From a virus, in the IMG/VR virus record IMGVR_UViG_3300022925_000148, positions 1-26,538 of that record: a DNA stretch of 26,538 bases; one strand, written 5' to 3'. Below, piece by piece: positions 1-6,745 of this stretch. How positions within the stretch are numbered: position 1 is the first letter of the stretch; each line of letters starts with the position of its first letter. Made by a program: the position numbers and the translations under genes. Under the pieces are notes generated by a model, which was given only the letters and a program-made list of their open reading frames with translations, did no database searches and was not told the origin of the DNA.

Positions 1-1
1 T

Positions 2-370
2 TACCGTGATTCTGGACTGACCTCTGCACTGCTTCAGGCGATTGGTGACCGTTGTGATGTGAATACCGTAGGCTTCTTTATCATGCCGAACAAGACTCGT
101 GAAATTAAGTCACAGGCGGCACGATTTGGAATTTATGATTCTGAGATTGTGCGTGATATTCGCTCCAACAAGTTCTTAGAAGTAAAGTCTGCTGGCTATG
201 ATAGTTACTTCCTAATCCCAGGTGGTAGTGCTTTAGAAACCGCACCTGAAGGTCTTGATGTTGATGCTGGTGCCAGCAAGTCTAAGTTGAAAACGGCATT
301 CATGAAGGCTTCAAATGCCAAGACTGCAAACCGTGTTTTGTTGAACCGAGTGATGGAGATTGTATCCTAA
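2..370 (+). CDS. VWA-domain (CobT-like) protein, C-terminal part
   Basis: The frame is open from the left edge of the window, so the gene starts upstream and only about 122 C-terminal residues are visible. The visible part has the strand/helix pattern of the end of a von Willebrand A fold (VNTVGFFIM, then YDSYFLIPGG), followed by a basic helical tail rich in K, A and R. From memory this matches the C-terminus of VWA proteins of marine T4-like phages, which resemble the CobT cobaltochelatase subunit. The metal-binding MIDAS residues would lie upstream and cannot be checked. A CobS/MoxR-like AAA+ ATPase follows 290 bp downstream; MoxR ATPases commonly work with VWA partners, which supports the call. 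An internal GTG at 59 is not the real start, because coding similarity continues upstream of it. Confidence 0.7.
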   Translation, partial: YRDSGLTSALLQAIGDRCDVNTVGFFIMPNKTREIKSQAARFGIYDSEIVRDIRSNKFLEVKSAGYDSYFLIPGGSALETAPEGLDVDAGASKSKLKTAFMKASNAKTANRVLLNRVMEIVS

Positions 371-577
371 GTGACTAAAAATATTGACCTAAAATTGCAA
401 AACGCATATGTTCAATACCTTGCCTGTCTTAGGAAAAAGTCTGTCATGGGTATGGAACATTGGTTGAGTGTACTAGACCTGCTTTCTGATGAGAAAAACC
501 AAAATAATTTGATGAAAAATGGAAATACTAATAAAATCAACAACTTACAAACCAAGGAAAACCAAAATAAACCTTGA
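371..577 (+). CDS. small hypothetical protein (68 aa)
   Basis: Begins with GTG directly after the TAA of the preceding VWA gene, with GGAG at 355-358 inside the end of that gene as a likely ribosome binding site, so it is probably translationally coupled. The first 40 residues could form two helices (LQNAYVQYLACLRKK and MEHWLSVLDLLSDE). The C-terminal 28 residues are Asn/Lys-rich and look disordered. Similar short helical proteins occur in cyanophages, but I recognise no function. Its last codons contain part of the -35 box of the next promoter and a 19-bp sequence repeated near 16.86 kb, so the 3' end is also regulatory DNA. Confidence 0.55.
   Translation: MTKNIDLKLQNAYVQYLACLRKKSVMGMEHWLSVLDLLSDEKNQNNLMKNGNTNKINNLQTKENQNKP
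530..548 (+). repeat. 19-bp repeat upstream of a promoter, copy 1
   Basis: AATAAAATCAACAACTTAC occurs exactly at 530-548 and again at 16858-16876. Both copies lie just upstream of a TTGACA-N17-TATACT promoter, 25 and 15 nt from the -35 box respectively. It may be a regulator site or duplicated promoter DNA. Confidence 0.6.
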
Positions 578-589
578 CAATCCCTTGGT
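551..589. repeat. inverted repeat spanning a -35 box
   Basis: ACCAAGG (551-557) and CCTTGGT (583-589) are perfect 7-bp inverted arms around the -35 box at 574-579. They could be an operator or form a weak hairpin with a 25-nt loop; there is no U-tract after it, so it is not a good terminator. Confidence 0.35.
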
Positions 590-602
590 GCTTTGATATA
601 CT
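574..602 (+). promoter_or_regulatory. sigma70-type promoter for the CobS-like gene
   Basis: TTGACA (574-579), 17-nt spacer, TATACT (597-602), followed 57 nt later by the ATG of the AAA+ gene. The -35 is preceded by ACCAAAATA and four bases, an arrangement repeated exactly at 17390-17408. Confidence 0.85.
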
Positions 603-659
603 ATATAAGTGATGTGGGGATATTGACTCCCTTTTGATAACTGTGAAAGAGACTATATT

Positions 660-1832
660 ATGAAAAATCTTACCTCAACCCAAGCCCGCTTTGTTGAAGT
701 CGCTATTGAAAAGTTCGGTGCTGTTGTCACCAAAGAACAAATTGTCGACCTTGCTGAACAGATGGGGTTAAAGCGTCCTCGTTTCATCTATGCCGATAGC
801 AGTCTGCGAGTTGGTCGTGGGCAGTATCGTCTATCCCTCGACACTAACAATGTTGTCGCTCAAGTTGCCGCACCAGTTGTTGCACCTACTTTGTCTGCCG
901 CACCAGTTGCTGAAATGCGTCCATTGACAATGACCCAGACTGTTACTGAGAACTTTGTTCCTGCAAAAGATAGTCTGTACGTTCCTTTCGGGTTCTTCAA
1001 TGACCTGAAAAACATCCTCGTTTCTCGCATGTTCTATCCTGTCATGGTTACTGGTCTGTCTGGTAACGGTAAGACCTTCATGGTCGAACAGGCATGTGCG
1101 GCATCTGGTCGTGAAATGATTAAGGTGTCAATCTCAATTGAGACTGATGAGGATGATTTGATTGGTGGCAATACACTAGTCAACGGTAACGTGGTTTATC
1201 GTGAAGGTCCTGTTCTGAATGCTATGCGCCGCGGTGCTGTTCTGGTTCTGGACGAGATTGACCGTGGTTCGAACAAGTTGCTTGCTATTCAGGCAATCAT
1301 GGAAGGCAAGAACTACATCAACAAAAAGACTGGTGAAGTTGTGCGTCCTGCTGAAGGCTTCAATGTTGTTGCCACTGCCAACACTAAAGGTAAGGGTTCA
1401 GATGACGGTCGCTTTATCGCCGCCCAGATTCTGGACGAGGCGTTCCTTGAGCGTTTCCCAATTACTGTTGAGCAAGAGTATGCATCCAATGCTGTTGAGA
1501 AGAAAATCCTCGACAAGGTGTTCAAGTCTTTGAACCTTGAGGATGACGGCTTCATCGGCAAGTTGGTTGACTGGGCTGATATCATTCGTAAGACTTTCTA
1601 CGAAGGTGGTGTGGATGAAATCATTGCGACTCGCCGCTTGGTTCACATTGCAAAAGCGTACTCAATCTTCGGTGATAAAATGAAGGCGATTGAATTGTGT
1701 GTGAACCGCTTTGATGCTGAAACCAAAGAGTCATTCTTAGACCTCTACACCAAACTTGATGCTGGTGTGATTGGTGCTGGCGATGGTGCAGAAGTTGCTT
1801 CTGCTCCCAAAGATGACTACACCCCATTCTAA
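660..1832 (+). CDS. cobS: CobS/MoxR-like AAA+ ATPase
   Basis: A 390-residue AAA+ ATPase. Residues 1-60 look like a small winged-helix-type domain. Residues 61-105 form an Ala/Val/Pro-rich linker. The ATPase core has Walker A GLSGNGKT (132-139), Walker B AVLVLDE (193-199), sensor-1 Asn in VVATANT (around 241) and a candidate arginine finger in AFLERF (261-266). Proteins of this type in cyanophages and pelagiphages are annotated CobS after the ATPase subunit of aerobic cobaltochelatase, the enzyme inserting cobalt in B12 synthesis. That activity needs CobN and CobT, which this window does not show. Pairing with the VWA gene upstream also fits a MoxR-VWA remodelling pair acting on a phage or host complex, and I consider this at least as likely. 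It has its own sigma70 promoter (574-602) and ends in a terminator. A weak GAAAGAG precedes the ATG. Confidence 0.88.
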   Translation: MKNLTSTQARFVEVAIEKFGAVVTKEQIVDLAEQMGLKRPRFIYADSSLRVGRGQYRLSLDTNNVVAQVAAPVVAPTLSAAPVAEMRPLTMTQTVTENFVPAKDSLYVPFGFFNDLKNILVSRMFYPVMVTGLSGNGKTFMVEQACAASGREMIKVSISIETDEDDLIGGNTLVNGNVVYREGPVLNAMRRGAVLVLDEIDRGSNKLLAIQAIMEGKNYINKKTGEVVRPAEGFNVVATANTKGKGSDDGRFIAAQILDEAFLERFPITVEQEYASNAVEKKILDKVFKSLNLEDDGFIGKLVDWADIIRKTFYEGGVDEIIATRRLVHIAKAYSIFGDKMKAIELCVNRFDAETKESFLDLYTKLDAGVIGAGDGAEVASAPKDDYTPF

Positions 1833-1841
1833 AAATAAAAT

Positions 1842-1879
1842 AACGGGAGTCAGGTTTTGCTTGACATCCCGTTCTTTTT
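1842..1879 (+). terminator. intrinsic terminator overlapping the next promoter
   Basis: AACGGGA (1842-1848) pairs with TCCCGTT (1867-1873). Inside, GTCAGG pairs with CTTGAC (one G-U, one bulged A), giving a TTTTG loop. The stem is followed by C and TTTTT (1875-1879). The distal arm contains the TTGACA of the next promoter, so terminator and -35 box share bases. Confidence 0.8.
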
Positions 1880-1889
1880 GATGTATAAT
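1861..1889 (+). promoter_or_regulatory. sigma70 consensus promoter for the replication operon
   Basis: Perfect TTGACA (1861-1866), 17-nt spacer, perfect TATAAT (1884-1889). It lies 26 nt before the ATG at 1915, which has AAGGAG (1902-1907) as ribosome binding site. It probably drives the 1915-5310 operon. Confidence 0.9.
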
Positions 1890-1914
1890 ACTATTAAATT
1901 ATGAAGGAGAACCG

Positions 1915-2346
1915 ATGAGTAAACCGTGGAATAAGTCTGAGAGTGGTGCAATGCGTGAAGCGATTGGCGTACCATACTTCAGGCAGTTACCTCTTGAGGC
2001 ACTTGCCGCTGGTGCCGCCGCCCTTGAATATGGTGCAAAGAAATACGAAAATCGTAACTGGGAAAAGGGTCTACCCTACCAGCAAATGATTGATAGTCTC
2101 AAGCGCCATATTGAAGACTTTGAGCGTGGACGTGATTATGATAGTGATGAGGGTGGCAGTGGTCTTCCTCATGTTGCCTTGATTATGTCTTCTGCCATGA
2201 TGTTGTGTGCTTCAGTGATTCGAGGAATCGGCACTGATGACAGACTACCTGCTGTTGGGGATGATGCACTGACAGCAAAAGAATGTGCCAAATGGGTACA
2301 ACAAACTTTGATTAACGCCGACAAAATTATGAACGGAGAACAATAA
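1915..2346 (+). CDS. DUF5664 / dATP-dGTP diphosphohydrolase-like protein
   Basis: A 143-residue helical protein with the family signature: GAxKYxxRNWEKGLPY (40-55), MIDSLKRHIEDFERGRD (58-74), then a DSDEGGSGLPH segment and a hydrophobic helix. This matches DUF5664, the N-terminal-type domain of phage dATP/dGTP diphosphohydrolases (MazG-related, all-alpha NTP pyrophosphohydrolases). The acidic residues that bind Mg2+ in such enzymes are plausibly the E/D groups in IEDFERGRDYDSDEGG. It would hydrolyse a purine dNTP to dNMP plus pyrophosphate and so shape the dNTP pool. It leads the operon holding the clamp, clamp loader and dUTPase. Its stop overlaps the next ATG (TAATG), so it is coupled to gp45. 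Family assignment is fairly sure; substrate is inferred. Confidence 0.8.
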   Translation: MSKPWNKSESGAMREAIGVPYFRQLPLEALAAGAAALEYGAKKYENRNWEKGLPYQQMIDSLKRHIEDFERGRDYDSDEGGSGLPHVALIMSSAMMLCASVIRGIGTDDRLPAVGDDALTAKECAKWVQQTLINADKIMNGEQ

Positions 2347-3017
2347 TGAAGATTAGTAGCGAAACCTTGACGGTTCTAAAAAACTTTTCTACAATCAATA
2401 CTGGTATTGCAGTTGACCCAGGATTGCCTTTGCGTACTGTATCCAGCCAGAAGAATATTCTTGCTGAAGCGAAACTTGTAGAAGAGTTTGACACTGCATT
2501 TGCAATTTATGACTTGAACCAATTCTTGGCTACAGTCTCTCTATTTGAGAACCCAGATTTTGATTTCGGTGATAAGTCTGTTACCATTTCTAGTGGTAAG
2601 AACAAATCAAAATACTTCTACACTGATAAGTCTATGATTATCACTCCACCTGATAAAGACCTATCACCACTGCTTGCTGATGCTGAAATCAAATTCACTG
2701 TCACTCAAGGTCAGGTTGCTGAGGTTCTCCGTGCGGCATCTATTCTTGCGGCACCAGAAGTTGCTGTGGTCGGTTCGATTGGTGAATCAATTACTTTGAC
2801 TGCATTCGATAGTAAGAACCAAACTTCAAACACATTTGACGTTGACGTTGATACTGAGTCCACTGCAAACTACAAGATGATTTTCCGTACAGAAAACTTG
2901 AAGATGGTTGCAGGTGACTACGATGTAGAGATTACATCTAAGGGTATTAGTCGTTGGTCTGGTAAGAAAGCAACTTACTACATTACCACCGAACAGGCTT
3001 CGAACTATAAATCTTAA
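2346..3017 (+). CDS. 45: DNA polymerase sliding clamp gp45
   Basis: 223 residues, close to the 228 of T4 gp45. The N-terminus (MKISSETLTVLKNFSTINTG) closely follows T4 gp45 (MKLSKDTTALLKNFATINSG), and FDTAFAIYDLNQFLATVSLF matches the T4 FDVAIYDLNGFLGILSL segment. The trimeric ring encircles DNA and holds gp43. In T4 it also works as the mobile enhancer of late transcription with gp33/gp55, which is relevant because T4-type late promoters occur here. It is translationally coupled to the DUF5664 gene (TAATG overlap; GGAG at 2335-2338), and the clamp-loader genes follow immediately. In T4 the clamp mRNA is repressed by RegA, encoded three genes downstream. Confidence 0.97.
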   Translation: MKISSETLTVLKNFSTINTGIAVDPGLPLRTVSSQKNILAEAKLVEEFDTAFAIYDLNQFLATVSLFENPDFDFGDKSVTISSGKNKSKYFYTDKSMIITPPDKDLSPLLADAEIKFTVTQGQVAEVLRAASILAAPEVAVVGSIGESITLTAFDSKNQTSNTFDVDVDTESTANYKMIFRTENLKMVAGDYDVEITSKGISRWSGKKATYYITTEQASNYKS

Positions 3018-3030
3018 TTCTAAATTTTAG

Positions 3031-3978
3031 GTGATGAATATGCGTGAAGAATTTTTATGGGTTGAGAAGTATCGCCCGAAGACAATCAAAGACACTATTC
3101 TGCCCGCAGGCATGAAAAAGACTTTTCAGGAGTTTGTAGACAATGGTGAAATTCCTAATCTGCTCCTGAGTGGAACACAAGGTACAGGCAAGACTACTGT
3201 TGCCCGTGCTTTGTGTGAAGAAATCGGTGCGGATTATATCGTTATCAACGGTTCTATGAACGGTGGTATTGATACACTCCGTAACGATATCAAAAACTTT
3301 GCGTCTACCGTATCGCTCGGTGGGGGGCGTAAAGTCGTAATTCTGGATGAGGCTGATTATCTAAATCCACAATCAACTCAACCAGCATTGCGTGGGTTTA
3401 TTGAAGAATTCAGTAAGAACTGTTCTTTCATTCTTACATGCAACTTCAAGAACCGTATCATTGCACCTCTACATTCACGGTGTTCTGTTATCGACTTTAA
3501 GATTGACAACTCTGAAAAGCCTAAACTTGCAGGTCAATTCTTTAAGCGTGTAATGGAAATCTTGAAGACAGAAGAGGTTACTACCAATGAGAAAGTTGTT
3601 GTAGAACTTGTCACCCGACACTTTCCCGACAACCGCCGTATTCTGAATGAACTTCAGCGATATGGTGCGAGTGGTACAATTGACGAAGGTATTCTGACGG
3701 TAACAACAGATGCAAACGTCAAGACCCTTATGACTGAACTGAAGGCAAAGAACTTCAAAGAGGTTCGTAAATGGGTTGCACTGAACATTGATAATGACCC
3801 AGTGCAATTGTATCGTTCACTGTACGATAGCGCATCAACATACATTGCGCCTCGTTCAATCCCCCAATTGGTCGTAACGATTGCAGATTACCAATACAAA
3901 TCTGCTTTCGTTGCTGACCAAGAAATTAATCTAGTTGCGTGTCTGACAGAACTGATGGTGGAATGTGAGTATTTGTAA
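3031..3978 (+). CDS. 44: clamp loader large subunit gp44
   Basis: AAA+ ATPase of about 315 residues (T4 gp44 has 319). Visible motifs, counted from the GTG at 3031: the clamp-loader signature WVEKYRPKTI (10-19), Walker A GTQGTGKT (48-55), Walker B VVILDEAD (102-109) and the SRC arginine-finger motif (149-151). With gp62 it opens gp45 and loads it on primer-template junctions at the cost of ATP. The start is uncertain: GTG 3031, ATG 3034 and ATG 3040 are all in frame behind TTTTAGG (3025-3031); MREEFLWVEKYRP from ATG 3040 would be the most compact. It sits between the clamp and gp62 in the canonical T4 order. Confidence 0.96.
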   Translation: MMNMREEFLWVEKYRPKTIKDTILPAGMKKTFQEFVDNGEIPNLLLSGTQGTGKTTVARALCEEIGADYIVINGSMNGGIDTLRNDIKNFASTVSLGGGRKVVILDEADYLNPQSTQPALRGFIEEFSKNCSFILTCNFKNRIIAPLHSRCSVIDFKIDNSEKPKLAGQFFKRVMEILKTEEVTTNEKVVVELVTRHFPDNRRILNELQRYGASGTIDEGILTVTTDANVKTLMTELKAKNFKEVRKWVALNIDNDPVQLYRSLYDSASTYIAPRSIPQLVVTIADYQYKSAFVADQEINLVACLTELMVECEYL

Positions 3979-3990
3979 GGAGCATATATA

Positions 3991-4386
3991 ATGAGTAGTC
4001 CATTCGATTATGTAAACTCAATCAATTTCTCAAAAGAGAATATGATGAGGGATACAGAGAATGACGAAATGGCAGAAAAAGGTTATGATGCCTTTCTTGC
4101 CAATCGTTCATTATCTTACTTTGAAGACACTATAGGTATGGCGAATGAAATGAACTCTCGCTCATTTCTGGATAAGAAACTACAATATGAGTTTCTACTA
4201 AATACAATACGAAAGCGCAAACGCTTTTCGAAATGGATTAAACCAGAGAAGAACGACCAAGTACAAATCATTCAACAGTTCTACGGTTACAGTCGCAGAA
4301 AAGCAGAAGAGACGCTTGCGATATTGACCAATGACCAGATTAATGAAATAACAAATAAACTTGAAAAAGGTGGATTGAAAAAATGA
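3991..4386 (+). CDS. 62: clamp loader small subunit gp62
   Basis: 131 residues, shorter than T4 gp62 (187) but similar in size to cyanophage versions. The family core MNSRSFLDKKLQYEFLLNTIRKRKRFSKWIKP (50-81, described in pieces: MNSRSFLDKKLQYEF then LLNTIRKRKRFSKWIKP) aligns with the T4 region around [20 protein letters not shown]. gp62 has no ATPase site of its own and completes the gp44(4)-gp62(1) loader. AAGGAG (3978-3983) precedes the ATG. Its stop overlaps the regA start (ATGA at 4383). Position between gp44 and regA is the strongest support. Confidence 0.9.
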   Translation: MSSPFDYVNSINFSKENMMRDTENDEMAEKGYDAFLANRSLSYFEDTIGMANEMNSRSFLDKKLQYEFLLNTIRKRKRFSKWIKPEKNDQVQIIQQFYGYSRRKAEETLAILTNDQINEITNKLEKGGLKK

Positions 4387-4784
4387 ACATCACAGTAGAA
4401 GACCTTGTGGAGGTTACCCTAGAAAAAGAAGATGACTTCTTGAAGGTGCGTGAAACCCTAACTCGTATTGGAGTTGCTTCCCGTAAAGACAAAAAACTAT
4501 ATCAGTCTTGTCACATTCTTCATAAGAAGGGCAAGTACTATATCGTGCATTTTAAAGAGTTGTTTGGTTTAGATGGCAAGCCATCAAACTTTGCAGAAGG
4601 AGATATTGCACGGCGTAATACTATTATCAATTTGCTAGTTGAGTGGAATCTCATCAAAGTAGTTAGCAAAGAGAAGATTGAAGACCCTGTTGCCCCTTTG
4701 TCCCAGATTAAAATTCTGAACTACAAAGACCGCGGTGATTGGGAGTTGATTGCAAAATATAACATCGGTAAGAAAAAGGTATAA
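4383..4784 (+). CDS. regA: RegA translational repressor
   Basis: 133 residues (T4 RegA 122). Strong match through the core: DDFLKVRETLTRIG, KKLYQSCHILHKKGKYYIVHF and KELFGLDGKPS correspond to T4 KVKETLTRMG, VLYQSCHILQKKGLYYIVHF and KEMLRMDGRQ. The C-terminal WELIAKYNIGKK matches T4 WKLVPKYTIGN. In T4, RegA binds the initiation regions of many early mRNAs, including those of the clamp and loader, and lowers their translation. Here it lies in the same operon as gp45-44-62, consistent with feedback. The ATGA overlap indicates coupling to gp62. Confidence 0.97.
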   Translation: MNITVEDLVEVTLEKEDDFLKVRETLTRIGVASRKDKKLYQSCHILHKKGKYYIVHFKELFGLDGKPSNFAEGDIARRNTIINLLVEWNLIKVVSKEKIEDPVAPLSQIKILNYKDRGDWELIAKYNIGKKKV

Positions 4785-4791
4785 CACTTCT

Positions 4792-5310
4792 ATGCAAATG
4801 ACAATTGAACGCCCGCTTGGGTACTACAAGATTTCAGATGATGTTCAAGACCCAGTAGTAGCAACTGCCAGTTCTGCATGTTTTGATTTACATGCATATC
4901 TAAAAGACGGTGTATCCGTTAAATGCTTCTCTTCAATGAATCAGAAGATGGATACACCTGTTATTGCGGGTAAGATTACAATAGAGCCTGGGGCTAGATA
5001 TCTAATCCCAACAGGTTTGATTTTCGATATCCCAAATCAGTGTAGTGTACGCTTACATGCACGGTCTGGGCTATCGTTAAAGCAAGGACTAGTTCTTGCT
5101 AATGCTGAAGGTGTAATTGATGAGGATTATGTTGAACCAGTTTTCGCCATGATTACAAATATTTCAGATGCAAAAGTCACTATTAATAATGGTGACCGCA
5201 TTTGTCAAGCAGAACTTGTGTATCAACCAAACTTTGCAATTATGCCTCTAGTAGATTCGCCAGCGAAAAAAACTGACCGAGATGGTGGTTTTGGTTCAAC
5301 TGGCGTATAA
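4792..5310 (+). CDS. dut: trimeric dUTPase
   Basis: 172 residues from ATG 4792, chosen because it follows the regA stop and has AAAGG at 4775-4779; an in-frame TTG at 4750 lies inside regA and is unlikely. The five dUTPase motifs are present: ASSACFDLH (26-34), RSGLS (91-95), GVIDEDY (107-113, catalytic Asp110), GDRICQAEL (134-142) and the Arg/Gly/Phe-rich C-terminal clasp RDGGFGSTG (163-171). It converts dUTP to dUMP and pyrophosphate, preventing uracil incorporation and feeding dTMP synthesis. It is slightly longer than usual because of an insert near residues 45-56. It ends the early replication operon; the late promoter for Hsp20 overlaps its stop codon. Confidence 0.95.
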   Translation: MQMTIERPLGYYKISDDVQDPVVATASSACFDLHAYLKDGVSVKCFSSMNQKMDTPVIAGKITIEPGARYLIPTGLIFDIPNQCSVRLHARSGLSLKQGLVLANAEGVIDEDYVEPVFAMITNISDAKVTINNGDRICQAELVYQPNFAIMPLVDSPAKKTDRDGGFGSTGV

Positions 5311-5313
5311 ATA
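5306..5313 (+). promoter_or_regulatory. T4-type late promoter for Hsp20
   Basis: Exact TATAAATA, the T4 late -10 consensus, overlapping the dut stop codon. The expected start near 5319 places a hairpin (5318-5345) at the very 5' end of the transcript, 66 nt before the Hsp20 ATG. Confidence 0.7.
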
Positions 5314-5317
5314 AAAT

Positions 5318-5345
5318 TGTGATATGCCACTCTGTGGGTATCACA
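5318..5345 (+). other. 5'-leader hairpin of the Hsp20 transcript
   Basis: TGTGATA (5318-5324) pairs with TATCACA (5339-5345), and CCAC pairs with GTGG inside around a TCT loop. No U-tract follows, so it is better read as a stabilising leader hairpin than as a terminator. Confidence 0.5.
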
Positions 5346-5384
5346 CTTTCATAATAATCTTGCTTTTAATAAAGGAGAAAACAA

Positions 5385-5801
5385 ATGACAAGAGTATTTG
5401 ACCCATTCTCGGTCGGCTTCGACCGCATCTTCGATGACGTAGAAAAACTCGCAAAGCGAACTACCGCCATCAAATACCCCCCATACAATATCACAAAGAC
5501 TGGCAATCGTTATTCGATTGACATGGCTGTTGCTGGCTTTAAGAAGTCTGATATTACTATTGAACATGCTAAGAACACCTTAGTTGTTAAGGGGGTCACT
5601 GGTAATCCGTTGGAAGCAGAAGTAGACACTAACACTACTTGGCTGTATCGTGGGATTGCTAATAGAGACTTTCAACATCAATTCAAGGTTGCTGATAACG
5701 TAGAAGTTATTGAAGCAGAAATGTCTGATGGTATGCTCTCAATTGTACTTGAAGAGTACACACCAGAAGAACATAAACCTAAGCGAATTGTGCTGAAGTA
5801 A
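5385..5801 (+). CDS. small heat-shock protein (Hsp20/IbpA type)
   Basis: 138 residues with an alpha-crystallin domain: PPYNITKTGNRYSIDMAVAG (32-51), ITIEHAKNTLVVKG (57-70) and the end of the domain VIEAEMSDGMLSIVLEE (108-124), followed by the C-terminal tail KPKRIVLK. These chaperones form oligomers that hold unfolding proteins without ATP. Hsp20 is a common gene in cyanophages and other marine T4-like phages, where a role in head or tail assembly or in host stress has been suggested. AAGGAG (5372-5377) is the ribosome binding site. It follows a TATAAATA motif and so is probably made late, unlike its upstream neighbours. Confidence 0.95.
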   Translation: MTRVFDPFSVGFDRIFDDVEKLAKRTTAIKYPPYNITKTGNRYSIDMAVAGFKKSDITIEHAKNTLVVKGVTGNPLEAEVDTNTTWLYRGIANRDFQHQFKVADNVEVIEAEMSDGMLSIVLEEYTPEEHKPKRIVLK

Positions 5802-5811
5802 ATCACACATT

Positions 5812-5834
5812 GGGGTGGGTGTAATGCTCACCCC
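5812..5834 (+). other. hairpin between Hsp20 and endolysin genes
   Basis: GGGGTG (5812-5817) and CACCCC (5829-5834) form a 6-bp stem with an 11-nt loop, 11 nt after the Hsp20 stop. No T-run follows, so termination would be weak; it may protect the mRNA 3' end. Confidence 0.4.
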
Positions 5835-5863
5835 ATACCGTATAAATCAAAAAGGATTATCAC

Positions 5864-6736
5864 ATGTCTTTCCCCCTAACTGGCGATGTATTCGCTAAAA
5901 TGTTTCCTAATTGTAAAGACCCACAGGGCTGGGTTGATGCTATGGCGGAAGTCTGTCCAAAATATGAAATTGATACTCCAAAACGTATTGCTTCTTTTAT
6001 TGCCCAGTGTGGTCATGAAAGTGGTGGATGGCGAGTCTTTTCAGAAAATCTAAACTACTCTGCAAAATCACTTGATGCAGTTTTTGGTAAATACTTTGTT
6101 CGTGGAGGTCGTGATGCTACACAATATGCTCGTCAGCCTGAAAAAATTGCCAATGTGGTATACGCTAATCGCATGTCTAACGGTGATACAGATAGTGGCG
6201 ATGGTTGGAGTTATCGTGGTCGCGGTCCTATCCAACTAACAGGTAAAGCAAACTACGCATCCTTTTCTGCCGACATGGGTGTAGATGCAATCAACAACCC
6301 AGACCTAGTTTCAGATGATAAGACAGTAGCACTAATGTCTGCTATCTGGTTCTGGAACAAAAACAAGTTGAACCAGTATGCTGATTCTGGTGATATCAAG
6401 ACAATGACCAAGCGCATCAATGGTGGTTACATTGGACTTGAAGACCGAGTTCATCATTGGAAAGTTGCACTTGCCGCAATGGGTGAGATGCATTCCCAAG
6501 AACATGACACGCATGTTGGTGAAGAAGACCCAGAAGTTAATTCTGATGACTTCGGTATTCTACGCAAAGGAATGCGTGGTGCTGGCGTTAAGGCAATGCA
6601 AGAAGGACTTGGTATCGCCGCAGATGGTGTCTTCGGTCCAGGTACAGAACGTAAACTAAAAGAATGGCAGAGTGCAAATGGACTCGTTGCTGATGGTGTT
6701 GCAGGTCCTGCGACATTTGACAAACTGTTTGATTAA
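5864..6736 (+). CDS. endolysin: GH19 lysozyme/chitinase domain plus peptidoglycan-binding domain
   Basis: 290 residues. The N-terminal domain (about 1-205) is a GH19-type glycoside hydrolase: catalytic Glu52 in GHESGGW and second acid Glu61 in FSENLNYS, then WSYRGRGPIQLTGKANY and the RINGG motif. A short acidic linker (about 210-228) leads to a PG_binding_1 domain (229-290) with the two half-repeats AADGVFGPGTERKLKEWQ and VADGVAGPATFDKL. It would cut the glycan strands of peptidoglycan for lysis. There is no signal peptide, so release should depend on a holin, not identified here; the nearby membrane proteins at 10215 and 17819 are candidates only. AAAGGA (5851-5856) is the ribosome binding site. 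Confidence 0.95.
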   Translation: MSFPLTGDVFAKMFPNCKDPQGWVDAMAEVCPKYEIDTPKRIASFIAQCGHESGGWRVFSENLNYSAKSLDAVFGKYFVRGGRDATQYARQPEKIANVVYANRMSNGDTDSGDGWSYRGRGPIQLTGKANYASFSADMGVDAINNPDLVSDDKTVALMSAIWFWNKNKLNQYADSGDIKTMTKRINGGYIGLEDRVHHWKVALAAMGEMHSQEHDTHVGEEDPEVNSDDFGILRKGMRGAGVKAMQEGLGIAADGVFGPGTERKLKEWQSANGLVADGVAGPATFDKLFD

Positions 6737-6745
6737 GGATATAAT
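6717..6745 (+). promoter_or_regulatory. consensus sigma70 promoter abutting an ATG
   Basis: TTGACA (6717-6722), 17-nt spacer, TATAAT (6740-6745), immediately followed by the ATG at 6746. Initiation near 6752 would exclude that ATG and its AAGGA site (6735-6739, in the spacer), so this promoter should serve the ferredoxin and polymerase genes. Confidence 0.7.

Noticed and set aside
1915-2346. Marker of a 2-aminoadenine (Z) genome
   Set aside because: MazZ-type enzymes are linked with PurZ and a DpoZ polymerase; neither is seen, and the polymerase is a T4 gp43.
3006-3013. TATAAATC before gp44 as a late promoter
   Set aside because: It encodes the end of gp45, deviates from TATAAATA, and gp44 belongs to an early operon.
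4750-4791. N-terminal extension of dUTPase from TTG 4750
   Set aside because: It lies in regA, has no ribosome binding site, and the family N-terminus starts near ATG 4792.
5841-5848. TATAAATC before the endolysin gene as a late promoter
   Set aside because: With T4 spacing, transcription would start near 5854, inside the AAAGGA ribosome binding site (5851-5856), and the last base deviates from consensus.
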